In this document: positions 9,639 through 17,921 of the stretch, piece by piece
How positions within the stretch are numbered: the first letter of the stretch is position 1
Layout: every line of letters begins with the position of its first letter
Source: Nocardioides sp. LHD-245
GTDB taxonomy: Bacteria > Actinomycetota > Actinomycetes > Propionibacteriales > Nocardioidaceae
Length of the DNA stretch: 64,000 bases
Direction: 5' to 3'
NCBI RefSeq assembly: GCF_030929495.1
Contig: NZ_JAVFWN010000010.1
Location: forward strand, 1-64,000
Position numbers and translations under genes: made by a program
The notes under the pieces: model-generated
Told to the model about the DNA's origin: nothing
The model's input: only the letters and a program-made list of their open reading frames with translations
Databases searched by the model: none

Positions 9639-10028
9639 TCAGTTGCGGGCGATCGCGGTGGACTGGACCTCGACGACGAGTCCGTCGATCAGCAGGCCGG
9701 CGACGACGGCTGCGCGTGCGGGGCGGTGGGCGCCGAACTTCTCCACCCAAGCCTTGTTGAAGCCGGGCAGGTGCTTGAGATCCGGGACGAAGACGGTGGC
9801 GGTGACGATGTCGTCGAGGGTGCCGCCGACGTCGGCGAGGACGCGAGCGACGCGGTCGAGGGTGACGAGGGTCTGCTCGTAGGCGTCGCCGGGGGCGACG
9901 ACCTCGTTGTCGTCGTCGAGGGCCACCTGGCCGGCGACGAAGACGAACCCGTTCGCGACGGTGGCCTGCGAGTACGGGAACAGGGCCGGGCCGAAGGTGC
10001 TCGGGTTGACGATCTGGATGTCGCTCAT
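9639..10028 (-). CDS. RidA-family enamine/imine deaminase
   Basis: 129 residues with the RidA fold signature: PYSQATVANGFVFVAGQVALD near the N-terminus and the C-terminal RPARAAVVAGLLIDGLVVEVQSTAIA. RidA proteins hydrolyse reactive 2-imino or enamino acids to 2-oxoacids. It precedes the DadA-type gene by 21 bp on the same strand, so it would remove the imine that enzyme makes and feed a 2-oxoacid to the dehydrogenase complex encoded upstream. The usual arginine is retained in RPARA. Confidence 0.88.
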   Translation of the reverse strand: MSDIQIVNPSTFGPALFPYSQATVANGFVFVAGQVALDDDNEVVAPGDAYEQTLVTLDRVARVLADVGGTLDDIVTATVFVPDLKHLPGFNKAWVEKFGAHRPARAAVVAGLLIDGLVVEVQSTAIARN

Positions 10029-10061
10029 GGGAGTTGGTCTCTTTCCTCTGTCGATTTCGTT

Positions 10062-10814
10062 TCAGTAGATGCCGGAGTAGGTGCGCGGGTTGACTGCGTG
10101 GTGGACGTAGTCGATGAAGGACGCCCAGTCGTAGACGGGAAGGCCGGTGGCGGCACGGATGGCGGCGGAGTACGCCGGGAGGTCCGAGCACTCGGTGACG
10201 ATGGCGCCGATGTCGGGGTTGCTCCGCTGCAGCTCACGTGCGCCTTCGACCACCTCGTCGGCGAATCGGAGCGGTTCCATCTCGCCGACCTCGTCGAGGA
10301 TGACCTCACGGAAGTGGTCGTAGCTCTCGAGGCCCTGGACGACGATGCGGTCGGTGTCGGTGAACCCGACGCCTTCGAGGAGGGCGGGCGTCACGGCTGC
10401 CGCGTTGGCGGACAGGACTCCGACGCGACGGTCCGGGCCGACCATGCGGGTGACCATGTCCAGCTGCAGGAGGCTGGAGAGGAACACCGGGACGTTCACC
10501 GCCGCGGACACCGCCTCTTGGAAGACGGCCATGAATCCGCAGTTGGAGGTGATGGCGCGTACGCCTTCGGTCTCCAGTCCCTGGGCCGCGGTGAGGATGA
10601 GGTCGGTGAACTTGGCGCCGTCTCCGCGCAGGATGTCCGCGCCGATGAGTCCCTGGACCTCGACGTACCGCATCGGGAAGCTGAACGTGCCGACGTGGTT
10701 GAGGTCGCCGGGGACGAACGGGATGTTCCACTGCGCGCACAGCATCCCGATGGGGTAGCCGTTCGCGATCTGGCCCTTGCGGGCGCGGACAGTCGCGGGC
10801 AGGTCCTGGTTCAT
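10062..10814 (-). CDS. Aspartate/glutamate/hydantoin racemase-family protein
   Basis: A 250-residue member of the Asp/Glu racemase superfamily. The two expected cysteine sites are visible as ITSNCGFM (about residue 90) and VTECSDLPAY (about residue 200), which in racemases act as the acid/base pair. It starts at ATG 10814, overlapping the E3 stop by 4 bp. It may epimerise the imported amino acid to the D-form used by the DadA-type enzyme; other members of the superfamily are arylmalonate decarboxylases or maleate isomerases, so racemase activity is inference. Confidence 0.78.
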   Translation of the reverse strand: MNQDLPATVRARKGQIANGYPIGMLCAQWNIPFVPGDLNHVGTFSFPMRYVEVQGLIGADILRGDGAKFTDLILTAAQGLETEGVRAITSNCGFMAVFQEAVSAAVNVPVFLSSLLQLDMVTRMVGPDRRVGVLSANAAAVTPALLEGVGFTDTDRIVVQGLESYDHFREVILDEVGEMEPLRFADEVVEGARELQRSNPDIGAIVTECSDLPAYSAAIRAATGLPVYDWASFIDYVHHAVNPRTYSGIY

Positions 10815-12256
10815 GCCGCTCCCCCGTCACTGCCGCGGCGCTTGGGACCGGGGATGTGGAGCGGCCGGCCGAGCGCGACGAGAGCTGCCTCGTGGTGGAT
10901 CTCGGCCATCGTCGGGTGGGCGTGGATGGTGCCGGCGAGGTCGTCGAGGTGGGCGGCCATCTCGATGGCGAGTGCGGCCTCGGCGATGAGCTCGCTGGCG
11001 TGCGGGCCGACGACGGTGGCGCCGAGAACGACGCCGGTGCTCTGGTCGTACACATACTCGACGAAGCCCGTGCTCTCCCCCATGGTGCGGGCGCGCCCCG
11101 AGGCGGAGATGGGGAACGTCGCTCGTGCTGCCGGGTGCCCGGCTTCCTCGGCGCCGACGGCCGTGAGGCCGGCTTGCGCGACCTCGGGGTCGCTGAAGAC
11201 GACGGCAGCGATGGTGGCCGGGTCGAACAGCTCGCTGTGCCCGGAGAGAACCGCGGCGGCGACGTGCCCCTCGGCGCTGGCCTTGTGCGCCAGGGACGGA
11301 CCGGGGGCGATGTCGCCGATGGCAGCGACTCGGGGGGTGACCAGAAGATCGGTGCCGACCCGAAGGCGTCCGTCGGGTCCTGGGGCGACATCGAGCGCCT
11401 CGAGGCCGAGGTCGTCGGTGTTCGGGACGCGGCCGACGGCGACGACGACGAGCTCGACGTCGAGCTCGACGGGGCCGTTCGACCCGTCGACCTGAAGGTG
11501 TGTTCCGGTGTCTCCGGTGACCTTGGCGTTCGTCAGGACCTCGACGCCGAGCTCCTTCACGTGCTCGGCGATCAGGGTTCCGATCTTGGCGTCCATCGTC
11601 GGCAGCAGCGTGTCCAGTGCCTCCACGATGGTGACCGCCGAACCGAGCTTGGCGAGCGCGGTGCCGAGCTCGAGGCCGATGTACCCACCGCCGACGACGG
11701 CGACGCTCTTCGGCAGCTCGGAGAGCTCGAGCGTCTCGGTCGAGGAGACGATGCGCACGCCGTCGAACGGGAGGTGCTCGAGCTCGACGGGACGAGAACC
11801 GGTCGCGATGATGCAGGACTTGAACTGAAGGTGCGTCGGGGGTCGATCGGGGTCGGTGACGAGTGCGCCCTGGTCGGGGCGGGTGAAGCGGAACCAGCCG
11901 CGCCGGACGTCGACGCCGGCTCGTTTCAGCAGGCCTCGCACGCCGCCGTTCAGTCCGCCGACGACGTCGCGCTTCCAGTCCTGGAACTTCACGAGGTCGA
12001 CGGTGCCGGCGCCGGCGGGGCCGCCGCGGCCATGCCATGCGGACTGACTGTGCACGTGCGACGCGAGCTCGATGAGCGCCTTGGACGGGATGCACCCCAC
12101 ACGGACGCAGATGCCACCCAAGCCGTCTTCGCCGTCGGCGTCGACCAGGACGACGTTGCGGCCGAGCTGTGCTGCCGCGATGGCGGCGACGTAGCCTCCC
12201 GGGCCGCCGCCGACGACGAGCAGGTCGACGCCTTCGGGCATCTCTCCGACAACCAT
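10811..12256 (-). CDS. lpdA: Dihydrolipoyl dehydrogenase (E3)
   Basis: 481 residues: FAD motif VVGGGPGGYVAAIAAAQLG, redox disulfide GGICVRVGCIPSKAL (CxxxxC), NAD motif VAVVGGGYIGLELG and the C-terminal dimer segment with HAHPTMAEI carrying the active-site His. The disulfide loop reads CVRVGC instead of the usual CLNVGC, a mild divergence. It re-oxidises the lipoyl groups of the E2 encoded immediately upstream and forms NADH. Confidence 0.93.
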   Translation of the reverse strand: MVVGEMPEGVDLLVVGGGPGGYVAAIAAAQLGRNVVLVDADGEDGLGGICVRVGCIPSKALIELASHVHSQSAWHGRGGPAGAGTVDLVKFQDWKRDVVGGLNGGVRGLLKRAGVDVRRGWFRFTRPDQGALVTDPDRPPTHLQFKSCIIATGSRPVELEHLPFDGVRIVSSTETLELSELPKSVAVVGGGYIGLELGTALAKLGSAVTIVEALDTLLPTMDAKIGTLIAEHVKELGVEVLTNAKVTGDTGTHLQVDGSNGPVELDVELVVVAVGRVPNTDDLGLEALDVAPGPDGRLRVGTDLLVTPRVAAIGDIAPGPSLAHKASAEGHVAAAVLSGHSELFDPATIAAVVFSDPEVAQAGLTAVGAEEAGHPAARATFPISASGRARTMGESTGFVEYVYDQSTGVVLGATVVGPHASELIAEAALAIEMAAHLDDLAGTIHAHPTMAEIHHEAALVALGRPLHIPGPKRRGSDGGAA

Positions 12257-12270
12257 GACCTTCTCGTCTC

Positions 12271-13542
12271 CTAGGACAGCAGCAGTAGGGGCTGGGCGAC
12301 CGCGGCGGCGACCGCATTGACGAATCCGGCGAGGTGCGCGCCGTCGTTGATGCGGTGGTCGGCGGCGACCACGATGGGGAGCACCGGTCGCACGACGGGC
12401 TTGCCGTCGACGGCGACGACCTTCTCGCTGATGCGGCCGAACCCGGCGATGCCGACCTCGGGAGGACGGATGACGGGGTTGCCCAGCCAGGTGCCGAAGG
12501 AGCCGAAGTTCGTCACGGTGAAGGAGCCACCCGTCAGCTCCTCCGGGGTGGCGGTTCGGGTGCGGGCCCTCGCGGCGAGCCGTTCGACCTCGTGGGTGAG
12601 CTCGGTGAGATCGAGCAGGTCGGCGTCGCGGATGACCGGGACGATGAGGCCATCGTCGGTCGCGGTGGCCATGCCGAGGTGCACTCCGGCGTGCTTGATG
12701 AGGGTCGCGGTCGCGGCGTCGAACGTGGCGTTCATCGACGGCTGAATGGCCAGTGCCCGCATGACGGCCTTAAGGAGGAGCGGGAAGACCGAGAGGCGTA
12801 CGCCGCCGGCCTCGAAGGTCGGCTGGAGTGCGGTTCGGGCAGCGAGCAGGTTGGTGGCGTCGACCTCACGGAACTCGGTGACGTGCGGGATGCTCAGGGC
12901 CTCGGTCATGGACCGTGCGATCGATCGCCGCAGGCCGCGGAGTTCGACGACCTCGTTCGCGCGGCCGGCCACTGCCCGCGCGGCCGGGGCGGCCCCGGCC
13001 GCCATCCCGGAGGAACCGTCGGCCGAGGGCTGGTCGCCCAGATCGCTCTCGAGGATTCGGCCGTGCGGTCCGGACCCGATGAGCGTCGAGAGGTCGATCC
13101 CTCGCTGGACGGCGATACGCCGCGTGCGGGGGCTCGCCATCGGACGGCGCCGAGGAGCCGCGGGGTTCGACGCTGCGACGAGGAGGGCTGCGCCGCGGTG
13201 AGCGGTGGTCGCTGGGACGGGGACGCCGACGCGTGCCGGCGCGGGGGAGGCGGCGGGCGAAGCGGCACCAGGCTCGGCGTGCTCGGGCGGGAGGGCGCCC
13301 GGGTCTCCGATGATGGCGAGGAGCTCCTCGACCTTGGCGACCTCGCCGGCCGGAACGCACTGCTTGAGCAGCGTGCCGGTCGCCGGCGCCGGGATCTCGA
13401 CGATGGACTTGTCGGTCTCGACCTGGACCATCGGGTCGTCTTCGTGGATGGGTTGTCCCACCTCGACGAACCACTCGAGGACCTCGGCCTCAGCGATGCC
13501 CTCGCCGACATCGGGCATGTCGAACTCGATGGGCGCGGTCAC
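12271..13542 (-). CDS. Dihydrolipoamide acyltransferase (E2) of a 2-oxoacid dehydrogenase complex
   Basis: 423 residues in three parts: one lipoyl domain with the modified lysine at about residue 45 (VETDKSIVEIP), a peripheral-subunit-binding domain (ASPRTRRIAVQRGIDL...GPHGRILESD) and a C-terminal catalytic domain with ADHRINDGAHL (HxxxDG). I chose GTG at 13542, since it has GGAGG upstream and overlaps the E1beta stop as GTGA. A single lipoyl domain and E1alpha/beta partners fit a branched-chain oxoacid or acetoin type complex. Confidence 0.92.
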   Translation of the reverse strand: MTAPIEFDMPDVGEGIAEAEVLEWFVEVGQPIHEDDPMVQVETDKSIVEIPAPATGTLLKQCVPAGEVAKVEELLAIIGDPGALPPEHAEPGAASPAASPAPARVGVPVPATTAHRGAALLVAASNPAAPRRRPMASPRTRRIAVQRGIDLSTLIGSGPHGRILESDLGDQPSADGSSGMAAGAAPAARAVAGRANEVVELRGLRRSIARSMTEALSIPHVTEFREVDATNLLAARTALQPTFEAGGVRLSVFPLLLKAVMRALAIQPSMNATFDAATATLIKHAGVHLGMATATDDGLIVPVIRDADLLDLTELTHEVERLAARARTRTATPEELTGGSFTVTNFGSFGTWLGNPVIRPPEVGIAGFGRISEKVVAVDGKPVVRPVLPIVVAADHRINDGAHLAGFVNAVAAAVAQPLLLLS

Positions 13543-14522
13543 GGCGCGACCTCCATCAGGGCCGTGACCTCGCGGACGACACGCGCCTGGTCGGGCACGT
13601 AGGCCTCTTCGATGCCGGCGAGCGGGTAGGGGGTGTCGGGTGCGGTGATCCGGTGCACCGGAGCGAGGAGGTCGTAGAAGCACTCCTGCTGGATGGTGGC
13701 CGCGAGCTCGGCCCCGAACCCGCCGGTCAGCGGGGCCTCGTGGAGGATCACGGCCCGACCGGTCGCGGAGACCGCATCGGCCACCCCCGTGACGTCGAGC
13801 GGAACGAGGGAGCGCAGGTCGAGGACGTGGGCACTGATGCCGTCCGCCGCGAGCTCGTCGGCAGCCTTGAGGGCGAGTTGGACCGCCGCGGACCAGGCGA
13901 CGATCGTGACGTCGGTGCCCTCGCGCACGACCTGGGCCTTGCCGATCGGGACGGTGAAGCGATCCTCGGGAACCTCGTCACGCTGCAGGCGGTAGCCCTT
14001 GAGCGGCTCGAGGTAGAGCACCGGGTCGTCGGTGTCGAGGGCCGCGTTGAGCAGGCCCTTGGCGTCATGGGCGGTGGAGGGTGCGACGACCTTGAGCCCG
14101 GGACAGTGGGCGTAGAACGCCTCGAACGCATCGGAGTGCAGCTCCGGGGTGCGGACTCCGCCGCCGAACGGCGCACGGATGACCATCGGAACGGAGTGAC
14201 GTCCGGCCGAGCGGTACCGGAGCCGAGCGACCTGCTGACCGATCTGGTGGAAGGCCTGGTGTCCGAAGCCGAGGAACTGGATCTCGACGACAGGCCGCAT
14301 GCCACTCATGGCCAGGCCGAGGCCCGCGCCGACGATGACCCCTTCGGCGAGGGGCATGTCGACCACTCGGTCGGCACCGAACCTGGCCTGCAGGCCCTCG
14401 GTGGCCCGGAAGACACCGCCGAGCTGTCCGACGTCCTCGCCGATCACCATGACGCGCCCGTCGCGAGCCATCTCGTCCGCAAGGGTCTCGCGAATCGACT
14501 CGACCATGGTCTTGACGGCCAC
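13539..14522 (-). CDS. 2-oxoacid dehydrogenase E1 component, beta subunit
   Basis: 327 residues with transketolase-like pyrimidine-binding and C-terminal domains: EDVGQLGGVFRAT, FGGGVRTPELHSDAFEAFYAH and a C-terminal ILHEAPLTGGFGAEL. It starts at GTG 14522, three bases after the E1alpha stop, and ends in a GTGA overlap with E2. With E1alpha it forms the ThDP-dependent decarboxylase. The sequence looks closer to branched-chain oxoacid and acetoin dehydrogenases than to pyruvate dehydrogenases, but specificity cannot be fixed by eye. Confidence 0.92.
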   Translation of the reverse strand: MAVKTMVESIRETLADEMARDGRVMVIGEDVGQLGGVFRATEGLQARFGADRVVDMPLAEGVIVGAGLGLAMSGMRPVVEIQFLGFGHQAFHQIGQQVARLRYRSAGRHSVPMVIRAPFGGGVRTPELHSDAFEAFYAHCPGLKVVAPSTAHDAKGLLNAALDTDDPVLYLEPLKGYRLQRDEVPEDRFTVPIGKAQVVREGTDVTIVAWSAAVQLALKAADELAADGISAHVLDLRSLVPLDVTGVADAVSATGRAVILHEAPLTGGFGAELAATIQQECFYDLLAPVHRITAPDTPYPLAGIEEAYVPDQARVVREVTALMEVAP

Positions 14523-14525
14523 TGC

Positions 14526-15596
14526 TCAGACCTCCTGCATCTGACGCCAGGCCTCGCGCTGAGCGTCGAAGCGGGCGAAGGGTTCGGCGTACACGTGGTC
14601 GAACAGCGCACCGGACGTCGCCGCCGGGGTGCTCTGGGCGACACCGAGAGCTCGGTCGACCTCGTCCGCACACCTGTGCCGGATGGCCTCGTACCCGTCG
14701 TCGTCCAGCGAACCGGTGCTGCGCAGGTAGGCCTCGACCCGCTCGACGGGGTCGGTGCCGGCCCAGGCCTCGTGGTCGGCGGCGGTGACGTACTTGGTCG
14801 GGTCATCGGCGGTGTTGTGGGCACCGGCACGCCAGGTCAGGGACTCGATGAGAGTCGGACCGTCACCGGCCCGCGCTCGCTCGACGGCCTCGGTCATCAC
14901 GGCGTTGACCGCGAGCAGGTCGTTCCCGTCGACGTAGGCACCATGGATGCCGTAGCCGGCGGCGCGGTCGGCGAAGGTGCGGGCCGCGGTCTGCTTGGCG
15001 CGCGGGGTCGAGATGGCCCACCCGTTGTTCTGCAGGAAGAAGACGACCGGGGCCTTCGCGACACCGGCGAGGTTGAGGGACTCGTGGAAGTCTCCCTCGG
15101 AGGAGGCGCCGTCGCCGACGAACGTGGCGACGACGCCGTCGGTCCGCTGCCGCTGGAGCCCCCAGGCGACGCCGACGGCCTGGGGCAGCTGCGCGGCGAG
15201 CGAGATCTGGATCGGGAGGATGCGCACGTGGTCGGGAATGACGCATCCGCCCGGGTGGCCCATGAAGTACAGAGCGAAGTTCTCGAGCGGCATTCCGTGC
15301 CGGAGGATGGCGGGCAGCTCGCGGTACTGCGGCGCGATCCAGTCACGAGCCGGGTCGAGCGCCGACGCAGCGCCGACGACGGAGGCCTCCTGGCCACGGA
15401 CCGACGAGAACGTCCCGAACCGGCCCTGCCGCTGAAGGCTCGTCGCCTTCTCGTCGAACGTCCGGGTCAGCAGCATCCACTCGAACGACTCCAGGATCTC
15501 GGCGGCGCTCATCTGCGTCTCACCCAGCAGCTCACCGGCCGTGTCCAGCAGACGGAACGGCTCGACCGCTTCGTGCGGCGGCGTGAATCTCGTCAT
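14526..15596 (-). CDS. 2-oxoacid dehydrogenase E1 component, alpha subunit
   Basis: 356 residues. The ThDP motif is GDGASSEGDFHESLNL...NN and the phosphorylation-loop region reads YRSTGSLDDD. This is the first gene of the leftward operon E1alpha-E1beta-E2-E3-racemase-RidA-DadA-SDR. The ATG at 15596 lies directly against the palindrome 15595-15616 with no ribosome site, so either the mRNA is leaderless or translation starts at the internal ATG (MSAAEIL, near 15512) preceded by GGTGAG. The family usually has about 40 residues ahead of that point, favouring 15596. Confidence 0.9.
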   Translation of the reverse strand: MTRFTPPHEAVEPFRLLDTAGELLGETQMSAAEILESFEWMLLTRTFDEKATSLQRQGRFGTFSSVRGQEASVVGAASALDPARDWIAPQYRELPAILRHGMPLENFALYFMGHPGGCVIPDHVRILPIQISLAAQLPQAVGVAWGLQRQRTDGVVATFVGDGASSEGDFHESLNLAGVAKAPVVFFLQNNGWAISTPRAKQTAARTFADRAAGYGIHGAYVDGNDLLAVNAVMTEAVERARAGDGPTLIESLTWRAGAHNTADDPTKYVTAADHEAWAGTDPVERVEAYLRSTGSLDDDGYEAIRHRCADEVDRALGVAQSTPAATSGALFDHVYAEPFARFDAQREAWRQMQEV

Positions 15597-15616
15597 GCAT
15601 GCACTGTTGCATGCAT
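15595..15616. promoter_or_regulatory. Candidate GntR operator, copy 3, on the E1alpha start codon
   Basis: Perfect inverted repeat ATGCATGCA-CTGT-TGCATGCAT that includes the E1alpha start codon. Its core ATGCA-N4-TGCAT is the same as copy 1. A regulator bound here would cover a leaderless transcription start. Confidence 0.6.
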
Positions 15617-15693
15617 AGCTGGATGTAGGCAACAGATTCGTCGAAGTTTGTCTGTGCCGCCACGACGGCCCCGTCGGAACTCCCGAGACGCAC

Positions 15694-15733
15694 AAGGAGG
15701 GGGAGCCGCCCCAACGGGCGACTCCCCCTCCTT
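15694..15733 (-). terminator. Strong hairpin terminator after the BmpA-type transporter operon
   Basis: Perfect 12-bp stem AAGGAGGGGGAG / CTCCCCCTCCTT with a further GCCC/GGGC pairing inside the loop, just beyond the permease stop at 15755. It ends the leftward transcript and insulates the E1alpha promoter. No long T-tract follows, as is common in high-GC actinobacteria. Confidence 0.7.
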
Positions 15734-15754
15734 CGGTCTGTCGGTGCGCGCGCT

Positions 15755-16663
15755 CTACCTCGCGGGCGCGAACGGCTGTCCCAGCGCCAGCGGGCGTTTG
15801 GACCGGGCGCCGAGGAGGGCGAGCGACACCAACGCCAGCAGGTACGGCGTGGCCGCGAGCAGCTGCGGCGACACGCCGTACCCGATCGCGGGCAGGGCCA
15901 GCTGCAGGCCCTGGGCGATGCCGAACACGGCGCAGGCGCCGATCACGCCGCGCAGCATCCAACCGCCGAAGATGACGGCCGCGATCACGATGTAGCCGCG
16001 CCCCGCGGTCATGCCGGAGGTGAAGGAGCCGGACTGGAAGACCGACAGGTACGCACCGCCGACCCCGGAGCACAGGCCGCAGAAGAGCAGGGCCTGGCGG
16101 CGACGGGCGTTGACGTCGATGCCGGTCAGGTCACCGGCGACGGGGTCGTCACCGGCCGCGCGGAGCTCGAGGCCGACGCGGCGGCGACGGACCCACCAGA
16201 TGACGAACAGCAACGGCAGCAGCAGATAGACCACCCAGGGCTGCACGAAGAACGCCTTGCCGATGATCGGCAGGTCGGACAGCAGCGGGATCCGCCAGGC
16301 CGAGCTGCCGGGGATGTCGAGCATCGTCGTGGACAGCAGGTAGTTGGTCACGCCGAGCACCAGCACGTTGAGCGAGAGGCCCACGACGTAGGTGTTCAGC
16401 TGCAGCCGGTGGCTCAGGTTGCCGTGCACGAAGGCGACGGCCAGTCCGGCGAGCATGCCGCACAGCAGCCCGACGACGGGCGAGCCCGACGCCGAGGCGC
16501 CGTACGCCGCGGCGAACGCGGAGCCGAGCATCATCCCCTCGACCGAGAGGTTGAAGGTGCCGGCCCGCTGGGCGACGTACTCGCCCAGCCCGGCGAAGAG
16601 CAGCGGCACCATCAGCGGCACCGACGCGGTCAGGATCGTCTCGAGATCCGTCGTCAGGTTCAT
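15755..16663 (-). CDS. ABC transporter permease, nucleoside/purine (BmpA-associated) type
   Basis: 302 residues, multi-pass, with NLSVEGMMLGSAFAAAYGA near residue 40 and the DLTGIDVNARRRQALLFCGLCSGVGGAYLS loop, matching the second permease of BmpA/RbsC-like nucleoside importers. ATG 16663 follows the first permease stop by one base. It completes a four-gene importer with 16665-20666. Confidence 0.88.
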   Translation of the reverse strand: MNLTTDLETILTASVPLMVPLLFAGLGEYVAQRAGTFNLSVEGMMLGSAFAAAYGASASGSPVVGLLCGMLAGLAVAFVHGNLSHRLQLNTYVVGLSLNVLVLGVTNYLLSTTMLDIPGSSAWRIPLLSDLPIIGKAFFVQPWVVYLLLPLLFVIWWVRRRRVGLELRAAGDDPVAGDLTGIDVNARRRQALLFCGLCSGVGGAYLSVFQSGSFTSGMTAGRGYIVIAAVIFGGWMLRGVIGACAVFGIAQGLQLALPAIGYGVSPQLLAATPYLLALVSLALLGARSKRPLALGQPFAPAR

Positions 16664-16664
16664 C

Positions 16665-17921
16665 TCAGGCCTCCACGGAACGGCGGATCCGGCGGCGGCG
16701 CACGGCCGCGAGCAGGACGGGGGGACAGAGCAGGGCGACCACGATGGCGGCGGTGATGACGTTGACGATGTCGACGGGGATGCCGTCGCCGCCGAGGAGG
16801 CCGCCACCGGCGACCATCGCACCGAACACCAGGGCGAGCAGGACGCTCACAGCGGCGTTGGTCCGGGCGGCGAGGGCGATGAGCAGGCCGCTCCACCCGA
16901 TCGAGCTGGAGACACCGGGGTTGAGCTGGAAGCTCTGGCCCATCAGGATGGCCGCGCCCGCGGCGCCGGCGAAGGCGCCGGACGCCGCCACGGCCAGCGA
17001 ACCCAGCCGCGGTGCGCTGATGCCGATCGTGCCCGCGACAGCCGGGTTCTGGCCCAGGATCCGCAGCCGGTAGCCGGCGTGGGCGGAGGCGAGGAACCAC
17101 GCGACCAGGACGGCGGCGACGAGCGCCAGCACGAACGCGAGCGGTACGTCGACGCCGAGGATGTGGATCGTCGGGAGCATCGCCTTCTCCGGGACGCGCG
17201 GCGACTGGGACGCCGTGCCTCCGCCCAGGACACCGTCGCCGTCGTCGTGCAGCGGACCGTCGCCGCTGATCAGCGCGGTGAGGAGCTGCTCGGCGAGGAA
17301 CACCAGGAGCAGCGAGCTGACCACGATGTCGACGCCGCGACCGAACTTCAGCAGCGCGGCGAGCAGTGCCCAGCCCGCGCCGGCCAGCGCGGCGCCGGCG
17401 AAGGCCAGCACGATGGTGACCGGGCCGGACGCGTCGACGTGGAAGACCACGAAGCCGGCGCCGATCGCGCCGAGGGTGACCTGGCCCTCCTGGCCGATGT
17501 TGAACTGGCCGGCGCGCATGCAGATCACCGCACCGACGGCGACGAGGAGCAGCGGCGCGGCCGCCGTGAGCATGTAGCCGAGGGAGATGCTGCTGCCAAT
17601 GCTGCCCTCGAACAGGTTGCCGAGGATGACGCCCGGGTCGTGCCCGGTCGCCCAGCCGAGCACCAGCCCGACCCCGATGCCCAGCGAGAGGAAGGTCAGG
17701 AAGGCGAGGACCTGCTCGGTCGCGGGCCGGGCTCCCGAGCGCAGCGAGCCGAGCAGGCCGCCCATCGCGGCATCGGGACCGCGCCGGGCGCCACCGCGCG
17801 GCGGCGGCGGTGTCGCGTCCTCCTGGACCGGCGACTCCGAGACGTCGGTGCTCAGAACGGGGTCCTCGGGGGCCTGTTCGGGGGAGCGGAGCGGAGGAGA
17901 AGAAGCTCCTGGGGTGTTCAT
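16665..17921 (-). CDS. ABC transporter permease, nucleoside/purine (BmpA-associated) type
   Basis: 418 residues. A Pro/Ser/Glu-rich hydrophilic N-terminus of about 60 residues precedes about ten membrane segments, with the conserved RAGQFNIGQEGQVTLGAIGAGF motif of this permease class. ATG 17921 overlaps the ATPase stop by 4 bp (ATGA). Together with the other permease it should form a heterodimeric channel. Confidence 0.88.
   Translation of the reverse strand: MNTPGASSPPLRSPEQAPEDPVLSTDVSESPVQEDATPPPPRGGARRGPDAAMGGLLGSLRSGARPATEQVLAFLTFLSLGIGVGLVLGWATGHDPGVILGNLFEGSIGSSISLGYMLTAAAPLLLVAVGAVICMRAGQFNIGQEGQVTLGAIGAGFVVFHVDASGPVTIVLAFAGAALAGAGWALLAALLKFGRGVDIVVSSLLLVFLAEQLLTALISGDGPLHDDGDGVLGGGTASQSPRVPEKAMLPTIHILGVDVPLAFVLALVAAVLVAWFLASAHAGYRLRILGQNPAVAGTIGISAPRLGSLAVAASGAFAGAAGAAILMGQSFQLNPGVSSSIGWSGLLIALAARTNAAVSVLLALVFGAMVAGGGLLGGDGIPVDIVNVITAAIVVALLCPPVLLAAVRRRRIRRSVEA

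Noticed and set aside
8337..11495. A 1052-codon open frame on the plus strand
   Set aside because: It is antisense to four well-supported genes (DadA type, RidA, racemase, E3), has low-complexity Gly/Asp/Val/Arg composition and no domain; it results from high GC at third positions.
15512..15596. Starting E1alpha at the internal ATG only
   Set aside because: The N-terminal segment fits the usual length of the family; kept as an alternative in the gene entry.
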